64,000 nucleotides of DNA. Origin: Methylobacterium longum. GTDB lineage: Bacteria > Pseudomonadota > Alphaproteobacteria > Rhizobiales > Beijerinckiaceae. The notes below the pieces were generated by a model that saw nothing but the letters and a program-made list of their open reading frames with translations, searched no databases and was not told where the DNA came from. Shown in pieces: positions 9,139 to 18,200 of the stretch. The position numbers were made by a program, and so were the translations under genes. Location of the stretch: NCBI RefSeq assembly GCF_022179385.1, contig NZ_BPQS01000019.1, forward strand, positions 1 to 64,000, in the 5' to 3' direction. Within the stretch, counting starts at the first letter, position 1; every line of letters starts with the position of its first letter.

Positions 9139-9711
9139 CTAGCGCTTCAGCAGGGCGTCGAGTGCCTCGTAGCCCGTAGGGTCGTCGGGGCACAGGCCGC
9201 CGCCGCATTCCGCCACCGTGGAGACGGCGTTGGCGAGGACGACGCAGAGGAACAGGGAGAGGCAGGCCGTCCCGAAGAGGCCGGCGCCCCGCTCGGCCTG
9301 AATACCGGCCTGCCGATCGGCCTGGCGCGCTCCCTCGGCGAGAAGAACCACGCCCACCGCCCCGATCAGCGCCAAGAAGGCGATCAGGGCCAGCGTGTAG
9401 AAGTGAAGCCCCAGCAGCGTCGAGCCGTAGCCCCCCGTGCCGGGAACGACGTGCAGGGCGACCTGCCGACCCGCGATGACCATGCCGGCGAGGGCGCTCA
9501 GGATCACGATGCCGTAGTGGGACGCCCGCGGACCGAAGCGGACGCTGAGCGCGAAGCCGATGCCCGCCGCCGCGAAGGCGGCACGCTGCAGGAGACAGAG
9601 GGGGCATGGCAGTTCGCCGAGATGGAACTGGTACCCGAACGCGACGAGCAGGACTGCGCTGCAGCCGAGGAGCCCGAGAGCGTTCAGAAGGCGCGCGCGC
9701 CGGACCGTCAT
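9139..9711 (-). CDS. dsbB: DsbB-like disulfide bond formation protein
   Basis: Inner-membrane quinone-linked oxidase that reoxidises a periplasmic DsbA. The 190-aa protein has several hydrophobic helices, a first periplasmic Cys pair in LPCPLCLLQR (C36, C39) and a second pair in AECGGGLCPDD (C169, C174). Having the second pair near the C terminus after the last helix differs from E. coli DsbB, where both pairs lie in loops between helices. It begins 14 nt after the small DUF5993-like gene, so the two are likely one operon. A DsbA-like partner is encoded elsewhere in the window at 27861. Confidence 0.85.
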   Translation of the reverse strand: MTVRRARLLNALGLLGCSAVLLVAFGYQFHLGELPCPLCLLQRAAFAAAGIGFALSVRFGPRASHYGIVILSALAGMVIAGRQVALHVVPGTGGYGSTLLGLHFYTLALIAFLALIGAVGVVLLAEGARQADRQAGIQAERGAGLFGTACLSLFLCVVLANAVSTVAECGGGLCPDDPTGYEALDALLKR

Positions 9712-9725
9712 GATGCGCGTCCCGC

Positions 9726-9881
9726 TCAGAAACTGAGCTGGAGCGTTGACGTGGCGTGCGCGGCAAACAATCCGAGGATGCCGATCAGCGACACGAACCA
9801 GAGGCCGACGGCAACGCGGCGGCGCCCCGTGAGCACGGCGATCGCGCTCCCCGCCAAACCGACGAACGGCAGAACCATCAT
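9726..9881 (-). CDS. Small membrane protein, DUF5993-like
   Basis: A 51-residue, almost entirely hydrophobic protein: MMVLPFVGLAGSAIAVLTGR, a short basic turn RRRVAVGLW, a second helix, then ATSTLQLSF. Two membrane helices joined by an arginine-rich turn, and the position directly upstream of dsbB, match what I recall of the DUF5993 family, which is often found beside dsbB. Function unknown; a role helping DsbB is inference from position only. Either of two adjacent ATGs (9881, 9878) may be the start. Confidence 0.65.
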   Translation of the reverse strand: MMVLPFVGLAGSAIAVLTGRRRVAVGLWFVSLIGILGLFAAHATSTLQLSF

Positions 9882-10073
9882 GGACGTGCACCCCGCGGAC
9901 CTGCGGCGCCGGCCTCGTTCGGGCCGCCGCCTGAGCTTCCCTGCAGCAAGGTTTAAGCTTTCGTGAAACCGACGTGGCGGTGCGTGGCATCGCCGGGGGC
10001 TCGCTCCGCGTGGTACAGCCCGCAGGCGAGATCGGTCCTGCGAACTCGAGCGGCCAACACCCGGAGACGCTTC

Positions 10074-10892
10074 ATGATTGCAGCCGGCGCGGCGGTCCCG
10101 TCCGTCCCCGTTCCCGCGAAGGACCCGATCCTGCTGCGCAGCGATGCTGGCGGTGTCGCGACCCTGACGCTCAATCGTCCGGAGGCGCGCAACGCCCTGT
10201 CGATGGCCCTGATGGGTGCCCTCCAGCAGCAGCTCGACGCGATCCGGGAGGATCCCGGGGTGCGCGTCGTGATCCTGCAGGGGGCCGGTCCCGCCTTCTG
10301 CGCCGGCCACGACCTCAAGGAGATGCGCGCAAATCCGTCCCGGGAGGCGACCGACGCGGTGTTCCGCACCTGCGCGCGGCTGATGCTCAGCATCGCGCGC
10401 CTGCCGCAACCGGTGATCGCCCGGGTCCACGGGATCGCGACCGCCGCCGGCTGCCAGCTCGTCGCGACCTGTGATCTCGCCGTCTGCGCCGAAGGCGCCC
10501 GGTTCGCGACGCCGGGGGTGCAGATCGGCCTGTTCTGCTCGACGCCGATGGTCGCGCTCTCCCGGGCCGTATCGCGCAAGGCCGCCCTGGAGATGCTGCT
10601 GGTTGGAGAGCCGGTCGACGCGGCCGAGGCGCTCCGGATCGGCCTCGTGAACCGCGTCGTGCCGGAGGCGGACCTGGACGCCACGGTCGGCGCGCTGGCC
10701 GCGCGGATCGCCGCGAAGGCCCGTCGCGTCCTGGCGATCGGCAAGGAAGCCTTCGGCCGGCAGATCGAGATGGGTCTGGAGGAGGCTTACGGCTACGCCG
10801 CCGAAGTCATGACCCGCAACATGATGATGGCCGACGCGCAGGAGGGCATCGACGCTTTCCTCGGCAAGCGTTCGCCGCGCTGGGAGCCATGA
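10074..10892 (+). CDS. Crotonase-fold protein, ECHDC3-like
   Basis: A 272-aa member of the enoyl-CoA hydratase/isomerase superfamily. CoA and oxyanion-hole segments are present (LNRPEARNALS, FCAGHDLKEM, HGIATAAGC), and GVQIGLFCSTP plus the C-terminal AQEGIDAFLGKRSPRW closely resemble the ECHDC3 branch. The two glutamates that activate water in true hydratases are absent: the position in the ALGGGCE block is Gln128 and the later one is Gly148. So the fold and CoA binding are supported but hydratase activity is doubtful. GGAG lies 8 nt before the ATG. It is a single gene, divergent from the dsbB pair. Confidence 0.85.
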   Translation: MIAAGAAVPSVPVPAKDPILLRSDAGGVATLTLNRPEARNALSMALMGALQQQLDAIREDPGVRVVILQGAGPAFCAGHDLKEMRANPSREATDAVFRTCARLMLSIARLPQPVIARVHGIATAAGCQLVATCDLAVCAEGARFATPGVQIGLFCSTPMVALSRAVSRKAALEMLLVGEPVDAAEALRIGLVNRVVPEADLDATVGALAARIAAKARRVLAIGKEAFGRQIEMGLEEAYGYAAEVMTRNMMMADAQEGIDAFLGKRSPRWEP

Positions 10893-11014
10893 GACCCGCG
10901 GGGCGTGACGCGATACGACGCAGGCCCGCACGCGTGGGCTATGGCGCGGCCCTGCCCTAGGATTGAGCCTGCGTCGGGTCCTGTCGGGCCCGATGCCCCC
11001 AAGCGGGACGGCAG

Positions 11015-11323
11015 ATGAGCACCATCGACCTGTTCGGTCTGACGCTGGCCTTCTACGGCGCGATGCCGCCGCCCCGACCGCGGCGTCCGGAGCGCAACGC
11101 CGCGACCTGGGCGGCCGCCCTGGTGTTCAGCGGCGTATGCCTCGCCACGATGGGGCCCATGATCACGATCTGGAGCTTCCACCGGCCCTACGCCGAGGCC
11201 AAGGCGCGCTGCATCGAGTCCGGAGGCCGCGTCCTCTACGCGGCGCTGGACGGGAGCGGTCCGTATCGCTGCGAGCGGCCCGCCGGCGGCGGGATCGCCC
11301 GATCGGTCAAGCTGGCGGATTAA
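11015..11323 (+). CDS. Small membrane protein, unknown function
   Basis: Not recognised. 102 aa with a Pro/Arg-rich segment (PPPRPRRPERN), one clear membrane helix (AAALVFSGVCLATMGPMITI) and a soluble part with two cysteines (ARCIESGG and PYRCERP) that could form a disulfide outside the membrane. A GGGACGGCAG stretch just before the ATG may be the ribosome site. It precedes the cardiolipin synthase by 65 nt on the same strand and may be co-transcribed. Confidence 0.6.
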   Translation: MSTIDLFGLTLAFYGAMPPPRPRRPERNAATWAAALVFSGVCLATMGPMITIWSFHRPYAEAKARCIESGGRVLYAALDGSGPYRCERPAGGGIARSVKLAD

Positions 11324-11388
11324 TCCGCAACGGAACGGAGTTGTCGGGTATATCCGGCGCCGCCTGACGCGAACCGGATGCCGACGCC

Positions 11389-12825
11389 TTGGAAAACGCG
11401 CTCCTTCGATGGGTCCAGTCGACCGCCCTGATGCGGGCGGATGTCGAGGCGCTCATCGGCATCACGCTGGCGGTCGGCGTGACCCTGCACGCCCTGCTGC
11501 GCAAGCGGCGGGTGAGCGTGGCGGTGGGCTGGATCGGTCTGGCGTGGCTCTCGCCGATCTTCGGCACGGCGCTCTATCTGACCTTCGGCATCAATCGCGT
11601 CTCGCGCCGCGCCCGTCGGCTGCGAACCAAGCCCTCCGACGCGACGCGGCTGCCCGATACCGACGACGCGGTGGTGCCGGAAGCCCTCTGGCCCCTCGAC
11701 CGCGCGATCCGGCGGATCACCGCCCTGCCGGCCTTCGAGGGCAACGCCGTTCAGATGTACCGCAACGGCGACGCGGCCTATCCGGTGATGCTGGACGCCA
11801 TCCGCGGGGCGCGGACCAGCATTGGCCTGTCGAGCTACATCTTCCGGGACGATCCCACCGGCCGCGAGTTCTGCGACGCCCTGGTGGAGGCGCAGTCCCG
11901 GGGCGTGAAGGTCCGCGTCATCATCGACGGCATCGGCGGCGGCTACTTCCGGGCGCCCGTCTATCACCGCCTGACCGCCGCCGGGGTTCCGGCCGCCCTG
12001 TTCATGCACTCGGCCCTGCCCTGGCGGATGCCGTTTCTCAACCTGCGCTCGCACAAGAAGCTGCTGATCATCGACGGTTCCACTGCGTTCACGGGGGGGC
12101 TCAACATCGCGCACGCGAACCGCGTCGCCCTCAAACCGGAGCATCCGATCCGCGATACCCACTTCCGACTGCGCGGCCCGGTGGTGGAGCAACTCGCCGT
12201 CGCCTTCGCGGCCGATTGGGCCTTCGTCGACGGGGAACTGCTCGACGGCGAGCCCTGGTCCGTCGACCTGGAACCATCCGGACGCAGCGTCGCGCGGGCG
12301 GTCACCTCCGGTCCGGACGCCGACGTCGAGAAGATCGAACAGGTGATCCTGCAGGCGCTCGCCTGCGCGCGTCGGACGGTCCGGTTCGTGACGCCCTACT
12401 TCCTCCCCGACGAACTCGTGACCGGCGCCCTGGCCCAGGCCGCGACCCGGGGCATCACCGTCGACGTGATCATCCCGCGGGTGAGCGACCACCCGTTCAT
12501 CGACTGGGCGACCCGCGCACATCTCGATCCGCTGCTCAGGGCCGGGGTGCGGGTCTGGCTCGACGAGCCGCCCTTCGATCACTCGAAGGCGATGGTGGTC
12601 GACGACGTCTGGTGCTTCGTCGGCAGCGCCAACTGGGACATGCGCAGCTTCCGGCTCAATTTCGAGCTGAACGTCGAGATCATCGACGCCGACCTGGCCG
12701 CCGAGCTCGACCGGTTCATGCGCGGCAAGATGGAGGCGCGCCTCAGCCGTGAGGATCTCGCCGCGCGCGCCCTGCCGATCCGTCTGCGCGACGCAGGCGT
12801 GCGACTGCTGCTGCCATACCTTTGA
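11389..12825 (+). CDS. cls: Cardiolipin synthase, phospholipase D superfamily
   Basis: Joins two phosphatidylglycerols, or PG with another phospholipid, into cardiolipin at the inner membrane. The 478-aa protein has two N-terminal hydrophobic segments (ITLAVGVTLHALL and VGWIGLAWLSPIFGTALYL) and two HKD motifs: H222-K224-D229 (HKKLLIID) and H398-K400-D405 (HSKAMVVD), each followed by the family's GG/GS..N element. The start is a TTG at 11389; an in-frame ATG at 11431 would remove 14 residues but keep both helices. Its last 83 nt overlap the convergent EEP-family gene. Confidence 0.93.
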   Translation: MENALLRWVQSTALMRADVEALIGITLAVGVTLHALLRKRRVSVAVGWIGLAWLSPIFGTALYLTFGINRVSRRARRLRTKPSDATRLPDTDDAVVPEALWPLDRAIRRITALPAFEGNAVQMYRNGDAAYPVMLDAIRGARTSIGLSSYIFRDDPTGREFCDALVEAQSRGVKVRVIIDGIGGGYFRAPVYHRLTAAGVPAALFMHSALPWRMPFLNLRSHKKLLIIDGSTAFTGGLNIAHANRVALKPEHPIRDTHFRLRGPVVEQLAVAFAADWAFVDGELLDGEPWSVDLEPSGRSVARAVTSGPDADVEKIEQVILQALACARRTVRFVTPYFLPDELVTGALAQAATRGITVDVIIPRVSDHPFIDWATRAHLDPLLRAGVRVWLDEPPFDHSKAMVVDDVWCFVGSANWDMRSFRLNFELNVEIIDADLAAELDRFMRGKMEARLSREDLAARALPIRLRDAGVRLLLPYL

Positions 12826-13516
12826 GCCGGCCGGGGGCGTGCGCCTCCGGGGCCGGTCCCAGGTGGACGACGATCGGCCGGTGGTCGGAGCGCCCCCGGG
12901 GCAGCACCGCGTGCTCGTGGCAGACCAGCCCGCGGGCGAGGCAGCGATCGAGCCGGAGCGGCAGCACGTCCACCATCGCGTGCGTCGGCTGACGGGGTCC
13001 GACGTCGCGGAAGCCCGGGATCAGGGCCGGGCCGACGATATTATAATCGCCCAGGACCGCCGCACGGGCCGGCAACTCGCCGACGATGCGGCGAAGCTGT
13101 CGGCGGTTCAGCATCTGCCCGTGCGACAGGTGCACGTTGGCGACGCCGAACTCGCCGAGGTCGAGAATCTGGCAGACCCGATGCACCAGGGCGCCGGAGG
13201 GCAGCGTGATCACGCGCGGCGGTGCCGGCCACGGCTTCGGGCTCCACATGGCCAGCCCGTGGATCCGGCCCGGCAGTGGCGCCCAGGCGTAGTGGCCGCC
13301 GATCCGGTCCAGCAGGAAGCCGATCGCCCGGGTCGCCTCCTGCATCAGCAGCAGGTCGGGCTGTTCCTGCGCGACCAGGGCAGCCACGTCGTCGACGGCC
13401 GCGCCGGTGCGCCGCAGGAGGTTCCAGCTCACGATCTTGAACGGTCCGTGCGGCCGGTGCGGCTGGGCGGACGATGGCAAGGCGATGGAGCGGACCGGGC
13501 GTGCAGCTGGGGTCAT
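12743..13516 (-). CDS. Endonuclease/exonuclease/phosphatase (EEP) family protein
   Basis: Metal-dependent phosphodiesterase fold. The 257-aa protein shows the family's spaced motifs: SWNLLRR (Asn32), LLLMQEAT (metal Glu60), LGDYNIVGP (Asp/Asn pair) and a C-terminal GRSDHRPIVVHL with the catalytic Asp-His. The substrate cannot be told; nucleic acid, phospholipid and inositol phosphate all occur in the family. About 40 residues follow the last motif and their DNA overlaps the 3' end of the cardiolipin synthase gene on the other strand. The ATG at 13516 is preferred; a GTG at 13537 is possible. Confidence 0.85.
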   Translation of the reverse strand: MTPAARPVRSIALPSSAQPHRPHGPFKIVSWNLLRRTGAAVDDVAALVAQEQPDLLLMQEATRAIGFLLDRIGGHYAWAPLPGRIHGLAMWSPKPWPAPPRVITLPSGALVHRVCQILDLGEFGVANVHLSHGQMLNRRQLRRIVGELPARAAVLGDYNIVGPALIPGFRDVGPRQPTHAMVDVLPLRLDRCLARGLVCHEHAVLPRGRSDHRPIVVHLGPAPEAHAPGRLKGMAAAVARLRRADGSAGRARRDPHG

Positions 13517-13949
13517 CGAACCGGTCTCGTACCTCACTGCGCGGCTTCGCCTCTACCGCCACGCTTTAACGCGCCCGGCGCCGGGACGTTCGACGGGATT
13601 CGCGCGGTGTCGACCGCGTCGTGAGAATGGAGCGCGCCGCCGCGCCGACGTGTCGCGCGGCATCCGGGATCGGGTTCCGCTCCGCCGGCCCAGCCCGGAA
13701 AGCGGTCCCGCAGTCCGCGTCGAACCGCGCCCTCAGCGGGTTCATGCGGCGAGAGCGGCTTGCGACCCGACGCCGAGTGGAGGACACACCGCGGGCGCGT
13801 GCTTTCCGGATTCTTCGGCACCGTCGGACCGCCGTCCACCGACACCGCTTGAGGCCCACCCCGCGGACAGCCTAAGAGCGCGATCACGGCGCCGTCGCCG
13901 GTGCGATCGCACCGCCCTTCGACGCTTCACCCAGTCCTTCCGGAGGCCG
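13517..13949. other. Intergenic region between divergent genes
   Basis: About 430 nt with no credible gene on either strand; the short open frames here are Arg-rich and typical of antisense or random high-GC reading. It must hold promoters for the EEP gene and the SbcD/YhaN-like operon, but I see no clear -35/-10 pair. Confidence 0.5.
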
Positions 13950-15188
13950 ATGACGGCGTTCAGCTTCATCCACGCGGCGGACCTGCACCTCGGCAGCCCC
14001 CTATCCGGCCTCGCGGCCCGGGACGCGGACCTCGCCCGTCGACTGGCCTCGGCCGGGCGGCAGGCCTTCGAGGATCTGGTGAGCCGGGCGATCGAGCGCG
14101 CGGTCGCCTTCGTGGTGGTGGCCGGCGACGTCTACGACGGCGATTGGACCGACACGACGATCGGCCTGTTCTTCGCCCGGCAGGTGGCGCGCCTCGACCG
14201 TGCCGGCATCTCCACCGTGCTGGTCCGCGGCAACCACGACGCCGAGAGCGTGATCAGCCGGGCGATCACGTTGCCGCCGTCGGTCCACATCTTCCCGTCG
14301 AACCGCGCCGGCACCCTGCGGCTCGACGGTCTGCGGGTCGCCCTGCACGGCCGGAGCTTCCAGAGCCGTGCCGTCGAGGAGAACCTGTCCCTCACCTACC
14401 CGGCTGCCCTGCCGGGCTGGTTCAACCTCGGGATCCTCCACACCTCCTGCACCGGCCATGCCGCCCACGAGACCTACGCGCCCTGCTCGGTCTCCGATCT
14501 CACGGCCCGCGGCTACGATTACTGGGCCCTCGGCCACATCCACGAGTACGCCGAACTGTCCCGGGATCCCTGGATCGTGTTTCCGGGCAACCTCCAGGGC
14601 CGCAGCGTGCGCGAATGCGGTGAGAAGGGCGCCGTGGTGGTCGAGGTCGCCGACGGCCGGGTGACCGGGGTCACCCGGCTCGCCCTCGACCGCGCCCGGT
14701 TCGAACAGATCTCGGTGGATCTCGCCGACGCGGCGGACCTCCGCGCCGCGTTGGAGGCCGTCGAGGGCGCGCTGCGGCCGCTCGCCGCCCTGGCGGCGAC
14801 CCGTCTCGTCCTGGTCCGCGTCCACCTCACCGGCGTGACGCCGGCTCACGACGCGCTGTCGTCGGACCGCGACGCGGTCACGGCCGAGATCCAAGCCGCC
14901 GCCCACCGCCTGCACGAGGACATCTGGCTGGAGCGGCTGAAGATCGAGACCCACCGGCCCCGCGTCGCCCTGGAACCCTCCGGTCCGGCCATCGATCCGG
15001 CGGCGCTTCTGGCCGACCTCGACCGCGATCCGGAATTCCGGGCCCGGGCACGCGCCATCCTCGCGGAGATCGGCAGCCGGATGCCCGCCGCGGTCGCCGC
15101 GGAAGCCGATCTGGAGGCCGAGTTCGACGCCCTCTGTGCCGAGGCCGAGGCGCTGATCCTCGGACGCCTCGGCGGCCGGCATTGCTGA
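13950..15188 (+). CDS. SbcD/YhaO-like DNA repair exonuclease
   Basis: Calcineurin-like phosphoesterase expected to act with the large ATPase encoded 22 nt downstream as an SbcCD/Rad50-Mre11-like nuclease on DNA ends. The 412-aa protein has the metal-binding series HAADLHLG, GDVYDGDW, RGNHD, and LGHIH with HTSC before it, all near the N terminus as usual, followed by a C-terminal region lacking recognisable motifs that probably contacts the ATPase. CGGAGG lies just before the ATG, which decides the start although the frame is open far upstream. Length and partner fit the YhaO branch. Confidence 0.92.
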   Translation: MTAFSFIHAADLHLGSPLSGLAARDADLARRLASAGRQAFEDLVSRAIERAVAFVVVAGDVYDGDWTDTTIGLFFARQVARLDRAGISTVLVRGNHDAESVISRAITLPPSVHIFPSNRAGTLRLDGLRVALHGRSFQSRAVEENLSLTYPAALPGWFNLGILHTSCTGHAAHETYAPCSVSDLTARGYDYWALGHIHEYAELSRDPWIVFPGNLQGRSVRECGEKGAVVVEVADGRVTGVTRLALDRARFEQISVDLADAADLRAALEAVEGALRPLAALAATRLVLVRVHLTGVTPAHDALSSDRDAVTAEIQAAAHRLHEDIWLERLKIETHRPRVALEPSGPAIDPAALLADLDRDPEFRARARAILAEIGSRMPAAVAAEADLEAEFDALCAEAEALILGRLGGRHC

Positions 15189-15210
15189 GCCGGCAGCGCA
15201 AGGACACACG

Positions 15211-18200
15211 ATGCGCCTGATCCGCCTCGCCCTCGAGCGCTACGGCGCCTTCACCGACCGGGTCGTGGAATTCCGGCCGGACGCGCGGCTGCACGTGGTG
15301 CTCGGCGCCAACGAGGCCGGCAAGAGCACCGCACTGGCCGCGGTCACGGATCTGCTGTTCGGCTTCGAGAAATCCACCCGCTACGCCTTCCTGCACGACA
15401 TGCCGCAGCTTCGACTCGGCGCCGACATCGCCGCCGTCGACGGGCGTCGGCTCACGTTCCGCCGCCGGAAGGGCAACAGCCGGACCCTGATCGACGCCGC
15501 CGAGGCGCCGCTTCCCGACGACGTCCTGGCGCCGTTCCTGGGCGGGATCTCCCGAACGGTGTTCTGCCGTGCCTTCGGCCTGGACGCGTCGAGCCTGCGG
15601 GCCGGCGGTCGCGAGATGGTCGATGTCGAGGGCGAGGTCGGCGCGAGCCTGTTCGCGGCGGGCTCGGGCCTGCGCGGCCTCACGGACCTGCAGGCCGCCC
15701 TCGATCAGGAGGCCGACGGCATCTTCGCGCCGCGGCAAGCCAAGCACCGGACCTTCTACCAGGCCCTGGAGCGCCACGAGACCGCCCGCAAGGCGATTCG
15801 CGACAAGGGCGTGCGGACCGGGGACTGGCGGGCGCTGAACGACGAGATCGCCGCCGCGGCGGGGCAGCTCGACGGCGTCAGGGAGGAGCAGAAGGCCATG
15901 GCGGTCGCGCGCGCCCGGCTGGAGCGGCTCAAGCGGGTCCGACCGATCCTCGCCGAGATCGATGCGCTGGACGCGCGCATGTCCGCCGAGAACGGGCTGG
16001 TCGAGGCTGAACCCACCTGGATCGAGCGCCTCGGCGCAGCCCTGGAGCGTTGCCGCGGCGCGGAGTCCGCGGTGGAGGGCACCGGCTCCGCCCTCGCCCG
16101 CGCCCGCGCCGAAGCCGAGGCGGTGCCGGTTGAGCCGGGACTGACGCTCCGGGCCGACGAGATTCTGGCGGCCTTCAGCGGCACCAACGCGTACGAGAAG
16201 GGTGGCGCCGACCTGCCCCGGATCGAGGGGGACGCCCACAAGGTCGGCTTGGAGCTGGAGCGGCTGCGCGCCCGCATCGGCGCGCCGGACGTGGCGGCGC
16301 TGGAAGCCGATCAGCCGACCGACGCCGCCCGCGCCCGGATCGAGCGGCTGATCCGGGATCACCGGGCGCTGAGCGCGGCCGAAGAGCAGCTTGCCCACGA
16401 CCTCGCCGCAACCTGCGCCGAGCGCGATCGGCTTGCCCGTGAGGTCGAGGCGGCGGGCGCGACCCACGATCCGACCCCGCTGCGCGAAGCCCTCAGGCCG
16501 CTCGCACGCCTGCACGAGCGGGTCGCCGCTCTCGAGACGCTGGACGCGACCATACAGCGGGAGGCGGCCCTGCTGCGGAACGGGGCTGCCCGGCTGTCGC
16601 CTCCGATCCCCGATCTCGCCGCCCTCGTCCGGATGCCCCTGCCTGCCCAGGAGACGGTGGCGCGCTTTCGCGGCTTGCTGGACGGAAAGATCCGCGAGCG
16701 GGAGCGGTCGGCCGACCAGCGCGACGTGGCCCGCCGCCAAGTCGCCGTCACCCGCGACCGCGTCCGGGAGCGCGAGGCCGGACGGCCCGTGGCCACCCGC
16801 GAGCGCGTGGAGGCGCTCCGGGATACCCGTGACGCGACCTTCGCACCGCTGCGCGACGCCTTGGCGTCGGGGCGAGCCGTCGCGGCCGCCCAGATCGCGG
16901 CCTACGAGGCGGCGCGCCGCGACGCGGACCGGCTGGCCGACGCGCGCGGGGATGATGCCGCCCGGGTCGCGGCCCACGCGGCCGACCTCGAACGCCTCGC
17001 CGCCGAGGAGGCGGATCTGGCCGCCGCCGAGGAGGATCTTGCCGGGATCTGCGCCGAAATCGCCGAGGGCGAGGCCGCCTGGCGCGAGGCGTGGCGGCCC
17101 GCCGGGATCGTTCCCGCCTCGCCGGCCGAGATGGCGGCGTGGCTGACCGAGGTCGAGGGCCTGATCGAGGCCGAGCAACGGCTCGCGGATCAGCGGATCG
17201 GGCGCGGCCGGGTTTGGGCCGGGATCGAAGCGGCCCGATCGCCGATCGCGGATCTCGGAGCCCGTGCCGGCCTCGAGCCGGCGCCGGCCCTCGAGATCGG
17301 TGAGGCCCTCGAACGTCTCGAAGCCCGGGTCGCGACCCTGGCGAGCCGCTGGGAGGCGAACCTGCAGACCGGCGGCGCGCTGCGCGCCGCGCGGGCCGCC
17401 GCCGAACGGCTCGACGCGGCCCGGACCGGCCTGGAGGCCAAACGGGCCGCCTGGCGGACCGAGTGGATCGAGGCGCTTCAGCCTCTCGCGCTCGGCGGGA
17501 CGGCGCGGCCCGAAGAGGCCGAAGGTGCCCTGGAGGCTTGGCGCACGGTCCCCGACCGGCTGGCGGAGCGCGCCGCCCTCGATCGCCGGTCGGCCGGCCT
17601 CCGGCGCGACATGGAGGCGTTCCGATGCGGCGCGGCCGCCCTGATCGAGGCGTTGGCCCCCGACCTCGCTGGCACGCCGCCGACCGGCGCCGTCCGGACG
17701 CTGCACGCGCGCCTCGTCGCCGCGCAGGCGCGCGAGGCCCGGCGCGCCGAACTCGATCGTCGCCGTGAGGAGGCGGAGGGCGCCGACCGGGCCGCCGGTG
17801 AACGCCGGGACGCCGCGCTCGCGGCTCTGAGCCGGCAGGTCGCCGAGGCCTTGCCGAACCTCGAGACGGCATCGATGGTGGAAGTCGAGATCCTGTTCGA
17901 CCGGCTGAGTGCCCGGGAGCGGCTGAGGGCCGAGCTGCTGCGGCTCCGCGGCAGCCTCGCCGGCGCCGGCGACGGATTGCCGGAGGCCGACCTGCGCGGT
18001 GATCTCGCCGCGCTGCCGCCGGAGGCGATCGAGGCGGAGCTGGCCCGGCTCGCCCTGGAGGCCGAAGCTCTGGGGGAACGCGGCCAGATCGTGTTTGCCG
18101 ACCGGGACCGGGCCGAGCGCCGCCGGGCGGAGCTGGAGGGCGGGACCGGGGCCGAACCGGCACTCGCGGAGCGCAAGGCCGCCGAGGCCGATCTTCAGTC

